Source: Triticum aestivum | Lineage: Eukaryota; Streptophyta; Magnoliopsida; Poales; Poaceae | Direction: 5' to 3' | Length of the DNA: 64,000 nt | Assembly: GCF_018294505.1 (NCBI RefSeq) | Contig: NC_057810.1 | Span: 204,122,113 to 204,186,112, forward strand | Part shown: positions 1-11,100 of the stretch, piece by piece | How the letters are laid out: each line of letters begins with the position of its first letter | Numbering within the stretch: the first letter of the stretch is position 1 | Notes under the pieces: model-generated | What the model saw: the letters and a program-made list of their open reading frames with translations, nothing else | Told to the model about the DNA's origin: nothing | Databases searched by the model: none | Translations under genes and position numbers: made by a program

Positions 1-730
1 GAGTATACGACAATTACAAGTCCCAGGTTGCTGCAAGCATGACAACCCGGCACTTGGGGGCTACATAATATGGAGTATTCAGTTTTTACTAAGTGACTGG
101 GATGAACAACATGGATTTCTTTGAAAGTGGCAGTATTTGAAGCAAGTCTTAAGCCATCACTTTGTTCTGCTCAAGACTTGGGAGCTACAAGTATTATATT
201 ATTATCAAAGAAATATTTTCAAAATTCTCTGTTTTGAGCAAACCGGATTGACCCGGCGTCACCAATTATTATGACCCTGTGTCTGCAACTCGGCATCATC
301 AATAATCATGAACCGGCGTTGGCAACAATCATGAACAGTCGTCAACAACAATTATGACTCGGCACCGTCTGCTATATATAACTCGACAATTTGGTAATGC
401 TAAACCAGCAAGTTTTACATCTTCAAACTGGCTGAATACCAGATGAGTATTTCAAGACCGATATTTCTTAAACCGGCGCTTTGGAAGCCGACTCAAGTGG
501 ATTATTCTTCACAATATTTTTTCTATAAGAAGCCAACATCAGCAATTTGGGTATGAAGCTGGTTATTGACCCGGATTTTCTAGAAGGAGGAAATGACAAA
601 GGACTTAAGGACGATCAGGTGCCGGTCTACAAGAATTCTTAACCCGGAGCATAATCTGTCAAGTTTGTTCTTGTGTTTATTTCACAGGATCAGTTTAACA
701 TGGATAAATCCAAATTAAACTGGGGGCTAA
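1..730 (+). mobile_element. Gypsy element, 3' end of internal region
   Basis: Non-coding stretch directly upstream of a 3' LTR. It is full of ACCGG/CCCGGC motifs and ends in a polypurine-tract-like AACTGGGGGCTAA at 718-730, immediately before the LTR start. No integrase or other pol motif can be read in any frame, so this is the untranslated region between pol and the 3' LTR. The rest of the element lies left of the window. Confidence 0.75.
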
Positions 731-1377
731 TGTCGGGGATATACCCCATGGCGTAAACCGGCCGGAAGTATAACCCGGCCGGACTTGGCAGTCTACCTGA
801 AGAACCCGCTGGCACTTGGCGGTTCACTGGCGACCTGGCGGTTTACGGTTCATTGGTAATCCGGCAGGCGGGTCAGAGGAGCGACAAGACCCGGTGGCCC
901 GACTGGCGGTTCATGAAGGCCAGTTCAACTACGATGGGCCGGTTTATAAGGAAAGGCATAAGGAATATTTGTCTTGCAAGGAGTTAAGACCTGGACTTGT
1001 ATCCGGTTTGTATTAGAGATAGGTTTGTCCTAATCCTAGTAGGACTCCACATGTAACCCGCCCCTTCAACTTATATAAGGAGGGGCAGGGCTCCCCAAAG
1101 AGGAGAGGCTACAAGCAAGAAGAAACAATCTTAGGGCTAGACACAAATAGGAGAGCCGGTTTACGGCGACTCCCTCGTGATGATAAGAAGACCTAGCCTC
1201 AAACAGCATGTAGGGTTTTTACCGGATGATGTTTCTCGGGGCCCGAAGCTGTCTAAATCCCTGTCTTGTGTTGCGTCTCCCGATTCCGCTCAACCCCTCT
1301 CAAGCTACCACATAGATGCGTTGGCCTCGCGACTAAGTCCTGAGACTAAGGACATCTGACGTGACAATTCCACGACA
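731..1377 (+). repeat. 3' LTR of a Gypsy-type retrotransposon (647 bp)
   Basis: The sequence begins TGTCGGGGATATACC and ends TTCCACGACA, the TG...CA LTR ends, and follows a purine-rich tract. A TATA box (TTATATAAG) lies two-thirds of the way in, as expected for the U3/R border. The five bases after it (GTGGT) would be the right-hand target duplication, but the left copy is outside the window. The family was not assigned. Confidence 0.8.
1071..1079 (+). promoter_or_regulatory. TATA box of the 731-1377 LTR
   Basis: TTATATAAG, followed by a GC-rich leader with GGGGCAGGGCTCC. This is a typical plant LTR promoter position. Transcription is inferred, not shown. Confidence 0.6.
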
Positions 1378-2628
1378 GTGGTGGAGTGGCGTCTCACAAA
1401 TGGTGGGAGATAAGAGAGGGCATGGGATGTCTGTCTGTCTATGCACGTGCGTGTGAGAGACGGGTCGGGAGGTATTCAAGGATGATGAGGGGAGAATATA
1501 TGGTTGTGGTAAGCATACGTAACTACATAGGAAGATCAACCATCGTGTGTCTGAGAAAAGGAGAGACATAACTAGCGAGGTAAGTGTATCGGTGCTTGGT
1601 GAAAACGAATTATAGTCGACCTGGCTATATGTAGGGAGATCAGTTCATATACACGCCTACATGTGTTAGAAGCAAATAAGGTCTGGAGAGGCAGACCGGG
1701 GGAGAGGGTGTGGCTAGGAGGTGGTGCGAGAGGCCTACCATGTCGAGGGGGGAGGAGTGTGCGAGTATGTGATCAATGAAAAGAGGGGCGGGAGTGTGCA
1801 CCTGCATGGAATCGTATTAGACATAGGGGGGCATGGATGATGAGAAGAGAAGAGGGGAAGTATATATGTGTTTGTTGTTGGTACACTTGGCTAGAGAGGT
1901 ATATCGACCGGTGTGTGCCAGAAAGAAGGAGATGGGGGCCTACACACACCGCTGGTGGACGACCTAAAGAGAAATAATGAACGTGCACGATGGAGGGGAC
2001 GCTAAGGGTGTGTGAGAGGGGGGCAGGCGTGTGCATGCATGATAGAAAGTTAGCGCTAGCTAGCTACAAATAGAAGAGGATCGTGAAGGTGTAAAAGACG
2101 AAAAAAGATCATAATTCATTATAAAAAAGTGGATACGAATATTTGAAGAAGATATCATAATGTAGAACATAGATTATAATTTGGGCTAATGTGTGGCTTT
2201 TGCAACTCATGTCTAAATACTTGTCATAATGTAGGGGGCGGGGCACTATACTTTGTGTGATACACACGGTGTACGTATGGAACATGGTTTAGATTATGAA
2301 TATATAGTTAGTACATCAAATGTACTATTATTTGGAATCAACATCAAGTGTATTCAGAAAATAGAATTCGAGTTCATGTAGTACACATAGTTCATATCTA
2401 TCTCTATAGTAATCATGTGGTGTGTTATTAAGGTAATACACGAATGATGGTTGAAGTTGGCAACAATCATGATTGTAGATTCTTATTGAAATAGATAAAC
2501 GAATTCAAATTTAGTTCGAATTGCAGCGGTAGTATAGACAATTTGAATGCACTAAAATGTTGGTATGAGTAGGTTACATGCATTATACAGCAAGTGAAAA
2601 AAATTTAATCGGACATAACATGGATTCA
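1378..2628. other. No gene seen; purine-rich low-complexity DNA, then AT-rich DNA
   Basis: 1378-2040 is rich in GTGTGAGAGA/GGGAGA-like strings on the plus strand; short ORFs here look accidental. 2041-2628 is AT-rich without recognisable motifs. It could be the 5' non-coding part of CACTA 1 or older flanking DNA. I could not find a CACTA 5' terminus here. Confidence 0.4.
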
Positions 2629-2630
2629 TA

Positions 2631-2867
2631 CTCCCTCCTTCCATCTATATAGGGCGTAATGAGATTTTTAAGACCGCCTTTGACTATTGACAAGATTAAT
2701 AGTACATGACATGCACAATGTGAAAATTATATCATTGAAAGAACCTTTCACAGATGAATTTAACGGTGTGCTTTTTGTAAGTTGCATGTCATATATCATT
2801 GATCTAATATTTGGTCAAAGTTAGCATCGAAAAACGCATTAGGCCCTATATAGATGTAAGGAGGGAG
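2631..2867. mobile_element. Stowaway (Tc1/Mariner) MITE, 237 bp
   Basis: Terminal inverted repeats CTCCCTCCTTCCATCTATAT (left) and CTCCCTCCTTACATCTATAT (right, reverse complement) extend past 25 bp with few mismatches. They are flanked by TA duplications at 2629-2630 and 2868-2869. The interior is AT-rich and non-coding. The CTCCCTCC ends are the hallmark of grass Stowaway MITEs. Confidence 0.93.
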
Positions 2868-2869
2868 TA

Positions 2870-3200
2870 GCTTTGAATAGCATTTGTATAGTAAAACGGG
2901 ACAAGACTCTCTCTTTGTGTGGTGTGAATAGTTTTATTTTTTTGTTTTCTTTTTGGTTGAGGGAAGTGCGAATTGACTTGGTACGTACAAGTACAATATT
3001 ACTACACGTTAGGCTTGTCCCTAAAATTCAACCCGCGTCTTGTTATATCCTGAAAATTCAGATATCGTGCTCCCAAAACTGGCGCCTTCACAACCCGCGT
3101 CTTGCTATCCCGAAACTACAATGCGCGCGAAAACTCCCTCCAGCTGATAAATCCTGACACACGAAATCCCCCTTCTAACCCTGAGCCGAAAGGGCCGCTA
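2870..3200. other. Unassigned, probably upstream region of CACTA 1
   Basis: Contains two near copies of ACCCGCGTCTTG (about 3030 and 3094), i.e. a short degenerate repeat upstream of the first exon-like block. A loosely similar layout, including ACCCGCAATATG, is seen on the minus strand near 46620-46880 upstream of the CACTA 2 gene. It is probably promoter/leader of the element. Confidence 0.35.
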
Positions 3201-3987
3201 GTTCAAATCGGTGGGGGGTACTTTTGTAACACACCCTACATTTTGGACTAGCGCTTCCCTAAGTCATGCTTCACCCCCTCCCATTGCCCCCTTTTCGCCA
3301 TTCGAAATCCTAGGCCGCCATAACCTCTCCGCTCCAGCCGTGAAACCCCACCCTCCTCCGTTCGCCACGTCACCACTGCCCAGCCGGAGCCTCTTCCCCG
3401 ATGACGTTGACACCCCAACAGCTCAACGTCCCTCGTCCACCTCCCTGGATGAGGATCCGCCGTCGATCTCGCCATCCCACTGGTTCAGCCGCCCCGTCCT
3501 CCACCTCCAAGGAGCTGCTCCGATGATCGCCTCGTCTATTGCGGCTGCTCCATCCCCACAGTGCCGCCTTAACCTGCTCCACCGGAACCACAACATCCTC
3601 ACCGACTCCTCAAACAAAGCCGAGGCCTACTCGTCGCCACCAAAGAGGTTGTACACTCATGCATCACACCTTCTCCTTAACTCGACCTCCCGGCGCCGAC
3701 GGTGCTCCATCCCGCACCCCCATGGAGCGGCTACCTTGAAGCCGGCGCCGCGGGCGACATCTCCACGGCAGCTCTCCCCCAGTGCAAGGCCCCTTCAACG
3801 GCGGCGTCCATACCAGCTGGATCTGCTGCTGCTGCTCTGTCTCTCGCGCATCTGCTGCTGCTCCGGCTCTCGCTCGATCGCTCGCTCGCCCAGCTGCTGC
3901 TGTTGCTCTCCCCCTCGCTCGTGCTGCTGGTCTGCTCTGATTAAGCCACACATTAGTCGACTGAATCGACTGTTGGGTCAGTCGATT

Positions 3988-4316
3988 NNNNNNNNNNNNN
4001 NNNNNNNNNNNNNNNNNNNNNNNNNNNNNNNNNNNNNNNNNNNNNNNNNNNNNNNNNNNNNNNNNNNNNNNNNNNNNNNNNNNNNNNNNNNNNNNNNNNN
4101 NNNNNNNNNNNNNNNNNNNNNNNNNNNNNNNNNNNNNNNNNNNNNNNNNNNNNNNNNNNNNNNNNNNNNNNNNNNNNNNNNNNNNNNNNNNNNNNNNNNN
4201 NNNNNNNNNNNNNNNNNNNNNNNNNNNNNNNNNNNNNNNNNNNNNNNNNNNNNNNNNNNNNNNNNNNNNNNNNNNNNNNNNNNNNNNNNNNNNNNNNNNN
4301 NNNNNNNNNNNNNNNN
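3988..4316. other. Assembly gap (329 N) inside a GC-rich insertion
   Basis: 329 unknown bases. The right flank (4317-4420, GGCCGGTGGTGGCTGGCGGC...) matches the right flank of the gap at 49733-50164, so both gaps interrupt copies of one GC-rich repeat. The left flank ends with AGTCGACTGAATCGACTG and GTCAGTCGATT, an inverted-repeat-like string. ORFs reading through the N run are not real. Confidence 0.95.
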
Positions 4317-4900
4317 CGGGGCGGTAGTGGCGAGTTGTTTCGGGGCGGCGCTGGGGCCGGCGGTTTGGCCGGTGGTGGCTGGCGGCTCAGGGGCGTGCAT
4401 GTTGAAGATGAACTGCAGGCCCACCCTAAACTACATGTCAAGTGCCTCTCTGCTACCATTGCGTTCAGTTTCAACAGTAGCATTCAGATTCCACAGTAAA
4501 TTTCAGTTTTGACAGTTAAGTACAGAGTCAACAGTTTTTACCTCATCTGTTGTAGTCAGGTGGTTTTTGGTGATGTTAATTTTACATCCATTTTACATCA
4601 TCTATTGGAGATGCTACTAGAATCCCACTTGAGATTGACGATGTCTCTCTTGTGCTGCTTCAGCCTTGATGTCTTACGGCTCACTGGAGCTGCTCCAATG
4701 ACAGAACAATCCATCACAATAGAGCAGTGCCCGGGACGCCGTCTACAGATTCCTCAGATCTTGCTCCACACCTCCGACAGCCACCTCTGCCTCAACTACT
4801 TCAGCGACCAACCCAATGATGCTGAGGTCGACACGGCTATGGCAAATAGGTTGTACACTTGTTGCATCACTTATTACTATACATTCACGTTGATCCATTA

Positions 4901-5284
4901 GGGCTATTTTGGTTCAACGGAAAAACATAGCAATAGGGAATTTTCCAATGGTACTCTACTATTCAATTATTCATGCATTTTGTTGAAAGGAATGAAGCAA
5001 AACATCCACCTGGACCTACTTTTCAAAATCCTATGCATGAAAACAAGACTAAGTGCATTAGTGCCAGAATAACATTCTAACTATACACGCTTTCATATGG
5101 TTTCACTTTATTTTGGCCATGTTTCTTTGCATTCCTCTGCTCTTCCAATTCCTATAAACCAAACACCCAAGTTGATAGAAATCCTATGTTTACAAATGCT
5201 CTGTTTACCATGTGCATTTTCCTATCCTATTCTGGTGTTTTTCCTATCCATGCGTTTTAAGAATCATGCAAGCCAAATGAGCCC
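4901..5284. mobile_element. Harbinger/PIF-type MITE (384 bp)
   Basis: Imperfect terminal inverted repeats, GGGCTATTTTGGTT on the left and GGGCTCATTTGGCT on the right (reverse complement), with a TTA target duplication on both sides (4898-4900 and 5285-5287). TTA duplications and GG(G/C)C ends fit PIF/Harbinger MITEs. It lies in an intron of the CACTA 1 gene. Confidence 0.85.
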
Positions 5285-5950
5285 TTACAGAATTACTTTA
5301 GTTACATGTACGTGTCGAAGGGAACTTTGTGTGGTTTGTCCTGCTCCTGCCGCGACGTTGTTCACCTCACCTGAGCTGCTCCATCGACAGAAGCATCCAC
5401 CAAACCAGACATCACGACTCCTGACCGTCTTTCACCGCCTCAGATCTCCTTCCCTGCCGTCGGCACCCACTGCAACATCATCACCATCATCGACTCAGCA
5501 GATGAACCTGAGGAGTACACGGGTCCACAAGAGAGGTCGCACTCTTTTGTTTCTGCTTATGTTATGCATTGCTTAAACTTACCTGCTACTTTGTCGTCCT
5601 GTTTAGCTCTAGGACTCCCAAGTCAGATCCAAATTAATGTTCAAACTTGAGTTCTAAATTAGTTGTGGGGCACATATCGAGGCAGCAATGAATAGTATGT
5701 CTGTCTAATATCTGATTCACCTAGGGTATGCGTATGTTGTTCATCTTGGGTGGGAAACAAATATTAAAGCAATCATCATCTATCTTTTTATGAATTTAAA
5801 GCAATCATCAACCTGCTATCATTATTTTTGGATCCATCCACTGGTTGTTACCATCACTCTAAATTTCTGCATGCTCTCCTTACATAATCTCACCATATTT
5901 TTTTTGTATGCATGTCAGATATTTTACACAGTCATGCTGAACATGTAGAG

Positions 5951-6582
5951 AAAAAGAGAAGAGTTTTGCGCGGCAATAAAATGTCATGCAGACATCGCTC
6001 CATGGTGGGTTCAATGGAAAACCCTCCCCACCCCTCTCTAGATTGTAATCCAGAGGAAGATATCTGTTCTAAGGCGGATTCAGACGCCGCTGACCACTCC
6101 TATTTACCCCCCGAGGTGTTTTCTCTACCTGGGCATGATGATGTTAGTCATATCATGCATATGTTGCCTTGCAGTGCCTACTTTTGACATCATATATGTC
6201 ATCTACTTAGTTTAGACATGTTCTGTAATGCCACATGTTTAGTTTCTATATCATATATGGGAATTATGCAGTCTCATGTCTTTTAGCCAGCCATAATATA
6301 TGTGAAATGTGCAATGCCATCCTGTTTAACTAGGCATCATATATTTGAATGATATCTTGCCCATCCTTTTCTTAATTACATTTCCATTTGTCGACAATGT
6401 TTGTACATTAAACTACTCTTCCTGTGAATCATCCATTTGGGTGGGAGATGGAAAAATCTGGAGTGAAAACAAGGCCTTTAGAGCAGACAGTGCTACCCGT
6501 CGAAGCAGATCTCTTGTTGGGTCCCGATAGCTCCTCAGAGATGGATTCAGAGACAGATGACCAGTCCTATTCCCCCACTGAG
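5951..6582 (+). repeat. Type II cassette exons of CACTA 1 (two copies)
   Basis: Two exon-like blocks, 5951-6115 (165 bp) and 6433-6582 (150 bp), end at comparable donors: CCCGAG|GTGTTTTCTCTAC and ACTGAG|GTGTACGCTCTAAC. Both are open in phase 0 and end in related peptides (DHSYLPPE and DQSYSPTE). Downstream introns share ATCATGCATATG. They correspond to the 150- and 165-bp exons of CACTA 2, where the donor context GCTCTAACTTGG is also found. A third diverged block starts at 7009 after TTTATCAG. The acceptor of the first copy is uncertain. Confidence 0.55.
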
Positions 6583-7944
6583 GTGTACGCTCTAACTTGG
6601 CACGGTTATACTGCTCATATCATGCATATGGTGTCTTGCATTGCATAGTTTAGACATCATATACACAATATTCAACACCATGTTGTTAGTTCAGACATCA
6701 TATCGAATGCCCTCCGTTTAGCATATAAATCACATATGTGAATTAAATATGCGATCCTGATTACTTAGATAACATGTAGGTGAATTATGTCATGCAATCC
6801 TGTTTAGTTATTCATCATATCTTTGAATTATGTTATGCTATGCTATCCAGTTTAGATAGACATCATATATGTGAAATTATGGCATGCTATCCGTTTTAGT
6901 TAAACAATATACATGTCAACTATTTCATGCCATCCTTTTTCCACACTATCTATTGCATCTGTCTCTCATACAATGTCTGTACATTCAACTATGTTTCCTG
7001 TTTATCAGCCATTTGAATTGGAGCGGATGATGCCAGTATCTAGCGGACTAAAAACATGGTCTTCAAATAAAACAGTGCTACCTCTTGGTGGAGATAGCAC
7101 CCCGGTTGTACATGCACAAGAACCAGCCCTACCACAAATAACCCAAACTCTCGCGGATTGTACCCCTACTACGATGGCAGAGAACCAGCTTCACCCAATC
7201 TAACCCCAACCCCAGCCGATAGTAACCCAGTTCCTGTTGACACAACACCATCTCCACCATAGAGCTCCCAAACAAGAGCAGTTAGTAAGGCAGCTCCAGT
7301 GCCCAAAGGGCCAGTACTATCACGGCGAACCCCAACTCCACCAGTTAGTACGCCTATTCCTGTGGGGGAAGCACAACCAGCTAGTCGTAGTTTAGCATCT
7401 ATCGCATTTGATGTTGTTAAATCGTATGTGCGTATCTTCCCATCTTGGAAATATTATACTGAAGATGAAGGAAAATGCCAGTTGCAGGTGTTTGTCCAGG
7501 AGTTATGTGTAAGTAATGTTATTCATGGCAATTACTTTGCTTCGTCCCATACATCCTACCTCCATGATGGTTATAATACAACAAATTTTCCTATTTTTCT
7601 CTATAGAGAAGGACCGTTTGGAAACTCAGGATGAGGTAACCTGTGCTAATTCCTCTGCTATCTTCAAGAATGCTTGGTGGCAGTATCGGAATTACCTGAA
7701 GAAAACATACTTCACCAGCAAAGAAACTTATCAAATTCCCTTACGTTCTCCTGAGACACATTTACTGGTCGATGACTGGGAACGCCTTGTTCTGTACTGG
7801 TCCCGAACCAAGAATGTGGTCAGGTCTATGAGCTCATGTTCTATTTTTAAGTATTATATTCTTTCGTCTTACTGTACTCTGTTCATGTAGAACAAGTGCC
7901 TAAACCTGAAGAACAACTGTTCTAATTTAAGATTCCATTGCTAT

Positions 7945-8129
7945 CATAGTTCAAAAAAGCGCTAGGCGTTAATTGTGCGTTTTGCCACCGCCTTGCGCTT
8001 TACTGACCAAAGTGCATGCTTATGCGCAATTATGCACAGATTAAGCGTAGTTATGCGCAATGCGTTTTGCCAACGCCTAGAGCCTAGGCATGCTTAAGCG
8101 CTCGCTTAGGCGCGCCTTTTTTAACTATG
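7945..8129. mobile_element. hAT-type MITE (185 bp)
   Basis: The ends CATAGTTCAAAAAAGCGC and (reverse complement of the right end) CATAGTTAAAAAAGGCGC form inverted repeats that continue in a GC-rich TTAGGCG-type stem. An 8-bp duplication flanks it: ATTGCTAT at 7937-7944 and ATTGCTTT at 8130-8137, one mismatch. An 8-bp duplication fits hAT. Nearly the whole element can fold back on itself. Confidence 0.85.
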
Positions 8130-8137
8130 ATTGCTTT

Positions 8138-9002
8138 GCTCTTGTATCACTGTATTTACTCATACAAACTTATTTTTAAATTGAAGGATCCAATCTAAAC
8201 TCCAATGGCACAGCAGGTATGTTCACGCATGTTTCTTTAACAGGTTTGCTCTTATCAATAGCTCTGTTGATTTCAATTTCAACTGTGTATACAGTTGACT
8301 TTCATATCATGCACATTACTAGCATCACAACAGAGCCAATAATGTTGTTGTACATGTAGACCTGTGGTACCCATCTGAAATCTTGTTGTGCTGTGTAGTT
8401 TCCCACGCTTTGTATTCTTTCACTGTTGCTTTGTCTTGAACTAATATGATTTGAACCGTGTCTCTATTTTGATTTGGCAAGACAATGAAGTGACCATAGG
8501 ACATAGATATATGTTTGTTTGATGCTTTTATTATGTACTAGTACTTGGCAATAGAAGACTTGGTAGTTTAATCCTGTCCACCTTACTAATGAACTGGTTC
8601 ACCGAAATGAGTTTCATATACTAGTACATGCTAAACTTGTTATGTGTCTGCTTGTTTCTTCTTTTAGAATAACGTTTCTTGAGCTCTTCTGAAGTTGTTT
8701 CAGTTATGCTCTTGTTTTGCTACCGCATTTATTTGCACTGGTGGCCAATTTTGACGGCCAGTGTATGTAATATGCTGCTTTGTTCCCTATATTTGCACTG
8801 GTGGTGAACTTTGATGCCCAGTGGATGTAATATGTGTAATAGCGGTAATAGGCTAGCGTTAATTGCCTGCTTATTTATTTCCTTATTGTCTTGTTTAGTT
8901 GTTTGCTTGTAGTCATTGCAGTTCTTTTTCTGTGTTTTTCTAGTGGCCACAATAGCCTATTTTTGGTAACTAGGCCAAAATAATCATGGAAACACACGGA
9001 CT
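8138..9002. other. 3' non-coding part of CACTA 1; no gene seen
   Basis: T-rich sequence between the decayed gene and the GGCC-rich subterminal repeats. It contains a short direct repeat: TTTGCACTGGTGG with a following GCCAGTG(T/G)ATGTAATATG, at about 8731 and 8791. It probably covers lost or unrecognised terminal exons. Confidence 0.4.
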
Positions 9003-9290
9003 GTTGTAACCATGGGCCTCCTGTAGGCCGTATGATCGATGGGCCTTCTTCCGGCCATAGGATCCATTGGCCTTCTATACGGGCCGTAGGATCCATTGGC
9101 CTTCTATACGGGCCTTAGGATTCATGGGACTTCTATGGGCCGTAGGGTCCATGGGCCTTCTATGGGTCGTAGGGTCCATGGGCCTTCTATGGGCCATACG
9201 ATCCATGGGCCTTCTACGGGCCGTACTATCCATGGGCCTCATACGGGCCGTAGGATCCATGGGCCTTCTACGGGGCGTATCATCATTTCG
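9003..9290 (+). repeat. 27-29-bp tandem repeat, CACTA 1 subterminal region
   Basis: About ten head-to-tail units of the type GGATCCATGGGCCTTCTA followed by YGGGCCGTA. The first units are 29 bp long and later ones 27 bp. Beyond it (to about 10000) GGGCC/GGCCC motifs continue in a less ordered way. CACTA subterminal regions carry clustered short repeats bound by TNPA; GGGCC is the candidate core here (inference). Confidence 0.85.
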
Positions 9291-10109
9291 CCAATCATGG
9301 GTCGTACTATTCGTGGACCATAACGGGCCGTTAATAGGCCGTATTTGATAACTCTATGAAAACAGCCCAACGGGTTTTTTTGGACATGAAAACGGCCCAA
9401 CGAATTAACGGTCCGCAAACGGGCCGACTGTAACGACGGGCTGAATTTGGCCCACAAGCAGAAAATGACAGTAATGGGCCGTATGTAACCGAATGCTGCA
9501 AATGAGCCCAAGAATCAATGGGCCCCGAGAAGGCCGAAAGATAACATGGGCTGGAAACGGCCCAATGGAATAACGGGCCATTAATGGGTATAAAGCGATA
9601 CACTGTTCATTACAGGCCAGTTTCACCACGGGCCGTTAATGGGCCAAGAGTTACAAAGGGACTCAATGAGCCAAAAGAAGTCATGGGCCACACATGGGCC
9701 GGAAGTTAAAACGGGCTGGAATCATATTGGACGGCCCAGATGACGCTACTGGGCCTAATGTGCGTAACGGGCCCTGGGTGAGTGGGCTGTAAATGGGCTA
9801 TATGCGAACATGCCGTTAACAGGCTTTCCATGGGCCGTCCCGCCACCTTTTGATGAAGTCAAACGGGCTGGCCTTTTCATAGGAATGGGCCTCTATTGGG
9901 CCGTGCCATGTGTCACCGTATCATAGGCGCCTTCGGTCCAATGAGCGGATGACATCTGTCCCAACGATGAGCCGACACGTGTTTCCTCCAGCCAATGATG
10001 ATTTTACACGTGGGAAATCCCCATTGGTCGGGGCTGTTAATGGGTTATCGGATCCAAAATCCAACCCGATAGCTTAACGGCGTTCCGTTACGGTGGATGC
10101 CATGTGTCG
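9291..10109 (+). repeat. GGCC-rich subterminal region of CACTA 1
   Basis: Dispersed GGGCC, GGCCC and ATGGGCC motifs occur in both directions about every 20-40 bases. Short ORFs here are artefacts of the repeats. The last part (about 9900-10110) has GACACGTG and GATCCAAAATCC phrases that also occur, inverted, at 27120-27320 in CACTA 2. Confidence 0.7.
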
Positions 10110-10347
10110 GTCACCCTTGACGAAAGCACTTCTGTGACGCGCGATTTATCGTCATGGAAGTGGACACTTCCGTGATGATACACTTCTGTGATGATAATTT
10201 TGGTAATGTCATGGAACACTTCTACGACAACACAAGTATGACTATCTTGATTCTGTCATAAAATCGTCATGGATGTACATGCATGACAAAAAACGTGACC
10301 TACTGTGACAAACACGTATCATCACGGAAGTGTATTTTTTTGTAGTG
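10110..10347 (+). mobile_element. 3' terminal block of CACTA 1
   Basis: Ends TTTTTTTGTAGTG at 10347. The motif CACTTCTGTGATGAT and its inverse CATCACGGAAGTG recur, giving a foldable end. The block matches in inverse orientation the left end of CACTA 2 (26913-27150), which fixes both as the same terminus of one family. Confidence 0.85.
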
Positions 10348-10481
10348 TGTAATGATGCTAGAAAAGGTGATTGAAATTATCATTGATCAAACTCGTGCAC
10401 TTGCTAGCATTCACACTTCATAAATTATTTCTTTTATCATTTACCTGCTCGAGGATGAGCAGGAATTAAGCTTGGGGATGC
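10348..10481 (+). mobile_element. 3' internal remnant of a TGATACG-type Gypsy element
   Basis: Short non-coding piece ending in the polypurine-like AATTAAGCTTGGGGATGC just before the LTR. The rest of the interior has been displaced by CACTA 1. No protein is readable. Confidence 0.7.
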
Positions 10482-11061
10482 TGATACGTCTCCAACGTAT
10501 CTACAATTTATGAAGCATTCATTCTATTATATTATCTATTTTGGATGTTTATGGGCTTTACTAAGCACTTTTATATTATTTTTGGGACTAACCTATTAAT
10601 CGGAGGCCCAACCCAAATTGTTGTTTTCTTGCCTATTTCAGTGTTTCGAAGAAAAGGAATATCAAACGGAGTCCAAACAAAATGAAACCTTCGGGAGCGT
10701 GATTTTTGGAACGAACGTGATCCAGGAGACTTGGAGCTGAAGGCAGGGAAGCTTCGAGGAGGCCATGAGGCAGGGGGCATGCCCTCCACCCTAATGGGCC
10801 CCTCGTGGCTCCCCTGGTCGACTTCTTTCACCTATATATCCCCATATACCCTAAAAACATTGAAGAATATAATAGATCTAGAGTTCCGCCACCGCAAGCC
10901 TCTGTAGCCACCAAAAACCTCTCGGGAGCCCGTTCCGGCACCCTGCTGGAGGGGGGGGGGATCCCTCACCGGTGGCCATCTTCATCATCCCGGCACTCTC
11001 CATGACGAGGAGGATTAGTTCACCCTCGGGGTTGAGGGTATGTACCAGTAGCTATGTGTTT

Positions 11062-11100
<39 letters not shown>

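Larger units (their letters stand above)
3489..5535 (+). repeat. Triplicated 5' exon (type I cassette) in CACTA 1
   Basis: Three related exon blocks share ...GAGCTGCTCC near the start and end at similar donors: AAAGAG|GTTGTACACTC (3647), AATAG|GTTGTACACTT (4849) and AGAGAG|GTCGCACTC (5535). Acceptors TTCAG precede copies 1 and 2. Copy lengths are 159 and 186 bp, both multiples of three. Peptides align: HLQGAAPMIASSIAAA, RLTGAAPMTEQSITIE, and HLT-stop-AAPSTEAST in copy 3. Introns between them carry the N gap and a MITE. Confidence 0.65.
3489..7820 (+). pseudogene. TNPA-like Ptta/En/Spm (Transposase_24-type) gene of CACTA 1
   Basis: Multi-exon gene remnant. 5' exons: 3489-3647, 4664-4849 and about 5368-5535. 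Middle exons: about 5951-6115 and 6433-6582, then one from 7009 to 7508. A further exon starts at 7607 after CTATAG. The 3' part has the family signature: KSYVRIFPSWKYYTED, then, after an intron beginning GTAAGT at 7509, NAWWQYRNYLKKTYF and DWERLVLYWS. These match the conserved core of plant Ptta/En/Spm proteins, thought to bind subterminal repeats. Decay: TGA replaces Gly in the third 5' exon, the frame shifts near 7194, and TAG sits at 7261. The C-terminal part seen in CACTA 2 is not readable downstream. CACTA 2 carries the same gene on the other strand. Confidence 0.7.
3200..10347 (+). mobile_element. CACTA (En/Spm) transposon 1, 3' end defined
   Basis: The right end reads ...TTTTTTTGTAGTG at 10347, the reverse complement of CACTACAAAAAAA. 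It is preceded by a block (about 10110-10347) that matches, inverted, the left end of CACTA 2 at 26913, including the same phrases around GTCATGCATGTACATCC. Inside, on the plus strand, lie a decayed Ptta/En/Spm gene and a GGCC-rich subterminal region. The 5' terminus was not found, so the left border is a guess based on the first exon-like block. No TNPD-type transposase is readable, so the element is probably non-autonomous. The family looks like Triticeae Jorge (tentative). It sits in the 3' internal part of a Gypsy element; the base triplet after it is TGT. Confidence 0.78.

Noticed and set aside
1386..2036. Short ORFs on both strands in 1386-2036
   Set aside because: Low-complexity GAGAGA/GTGTGT sequence; no motif and no conserved start context.
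3211..4512. 433-codon plus-strand ORF
   Set aside because: It runs through 329 N; only its first part overlaps a plausible CACTA exon.
9003..9290. CRISPR-like array of about 27-bp repeats
   Set aside because: Units are head-to-tail with no spacers and lie in a CACTA subterminal region of a plant genome.
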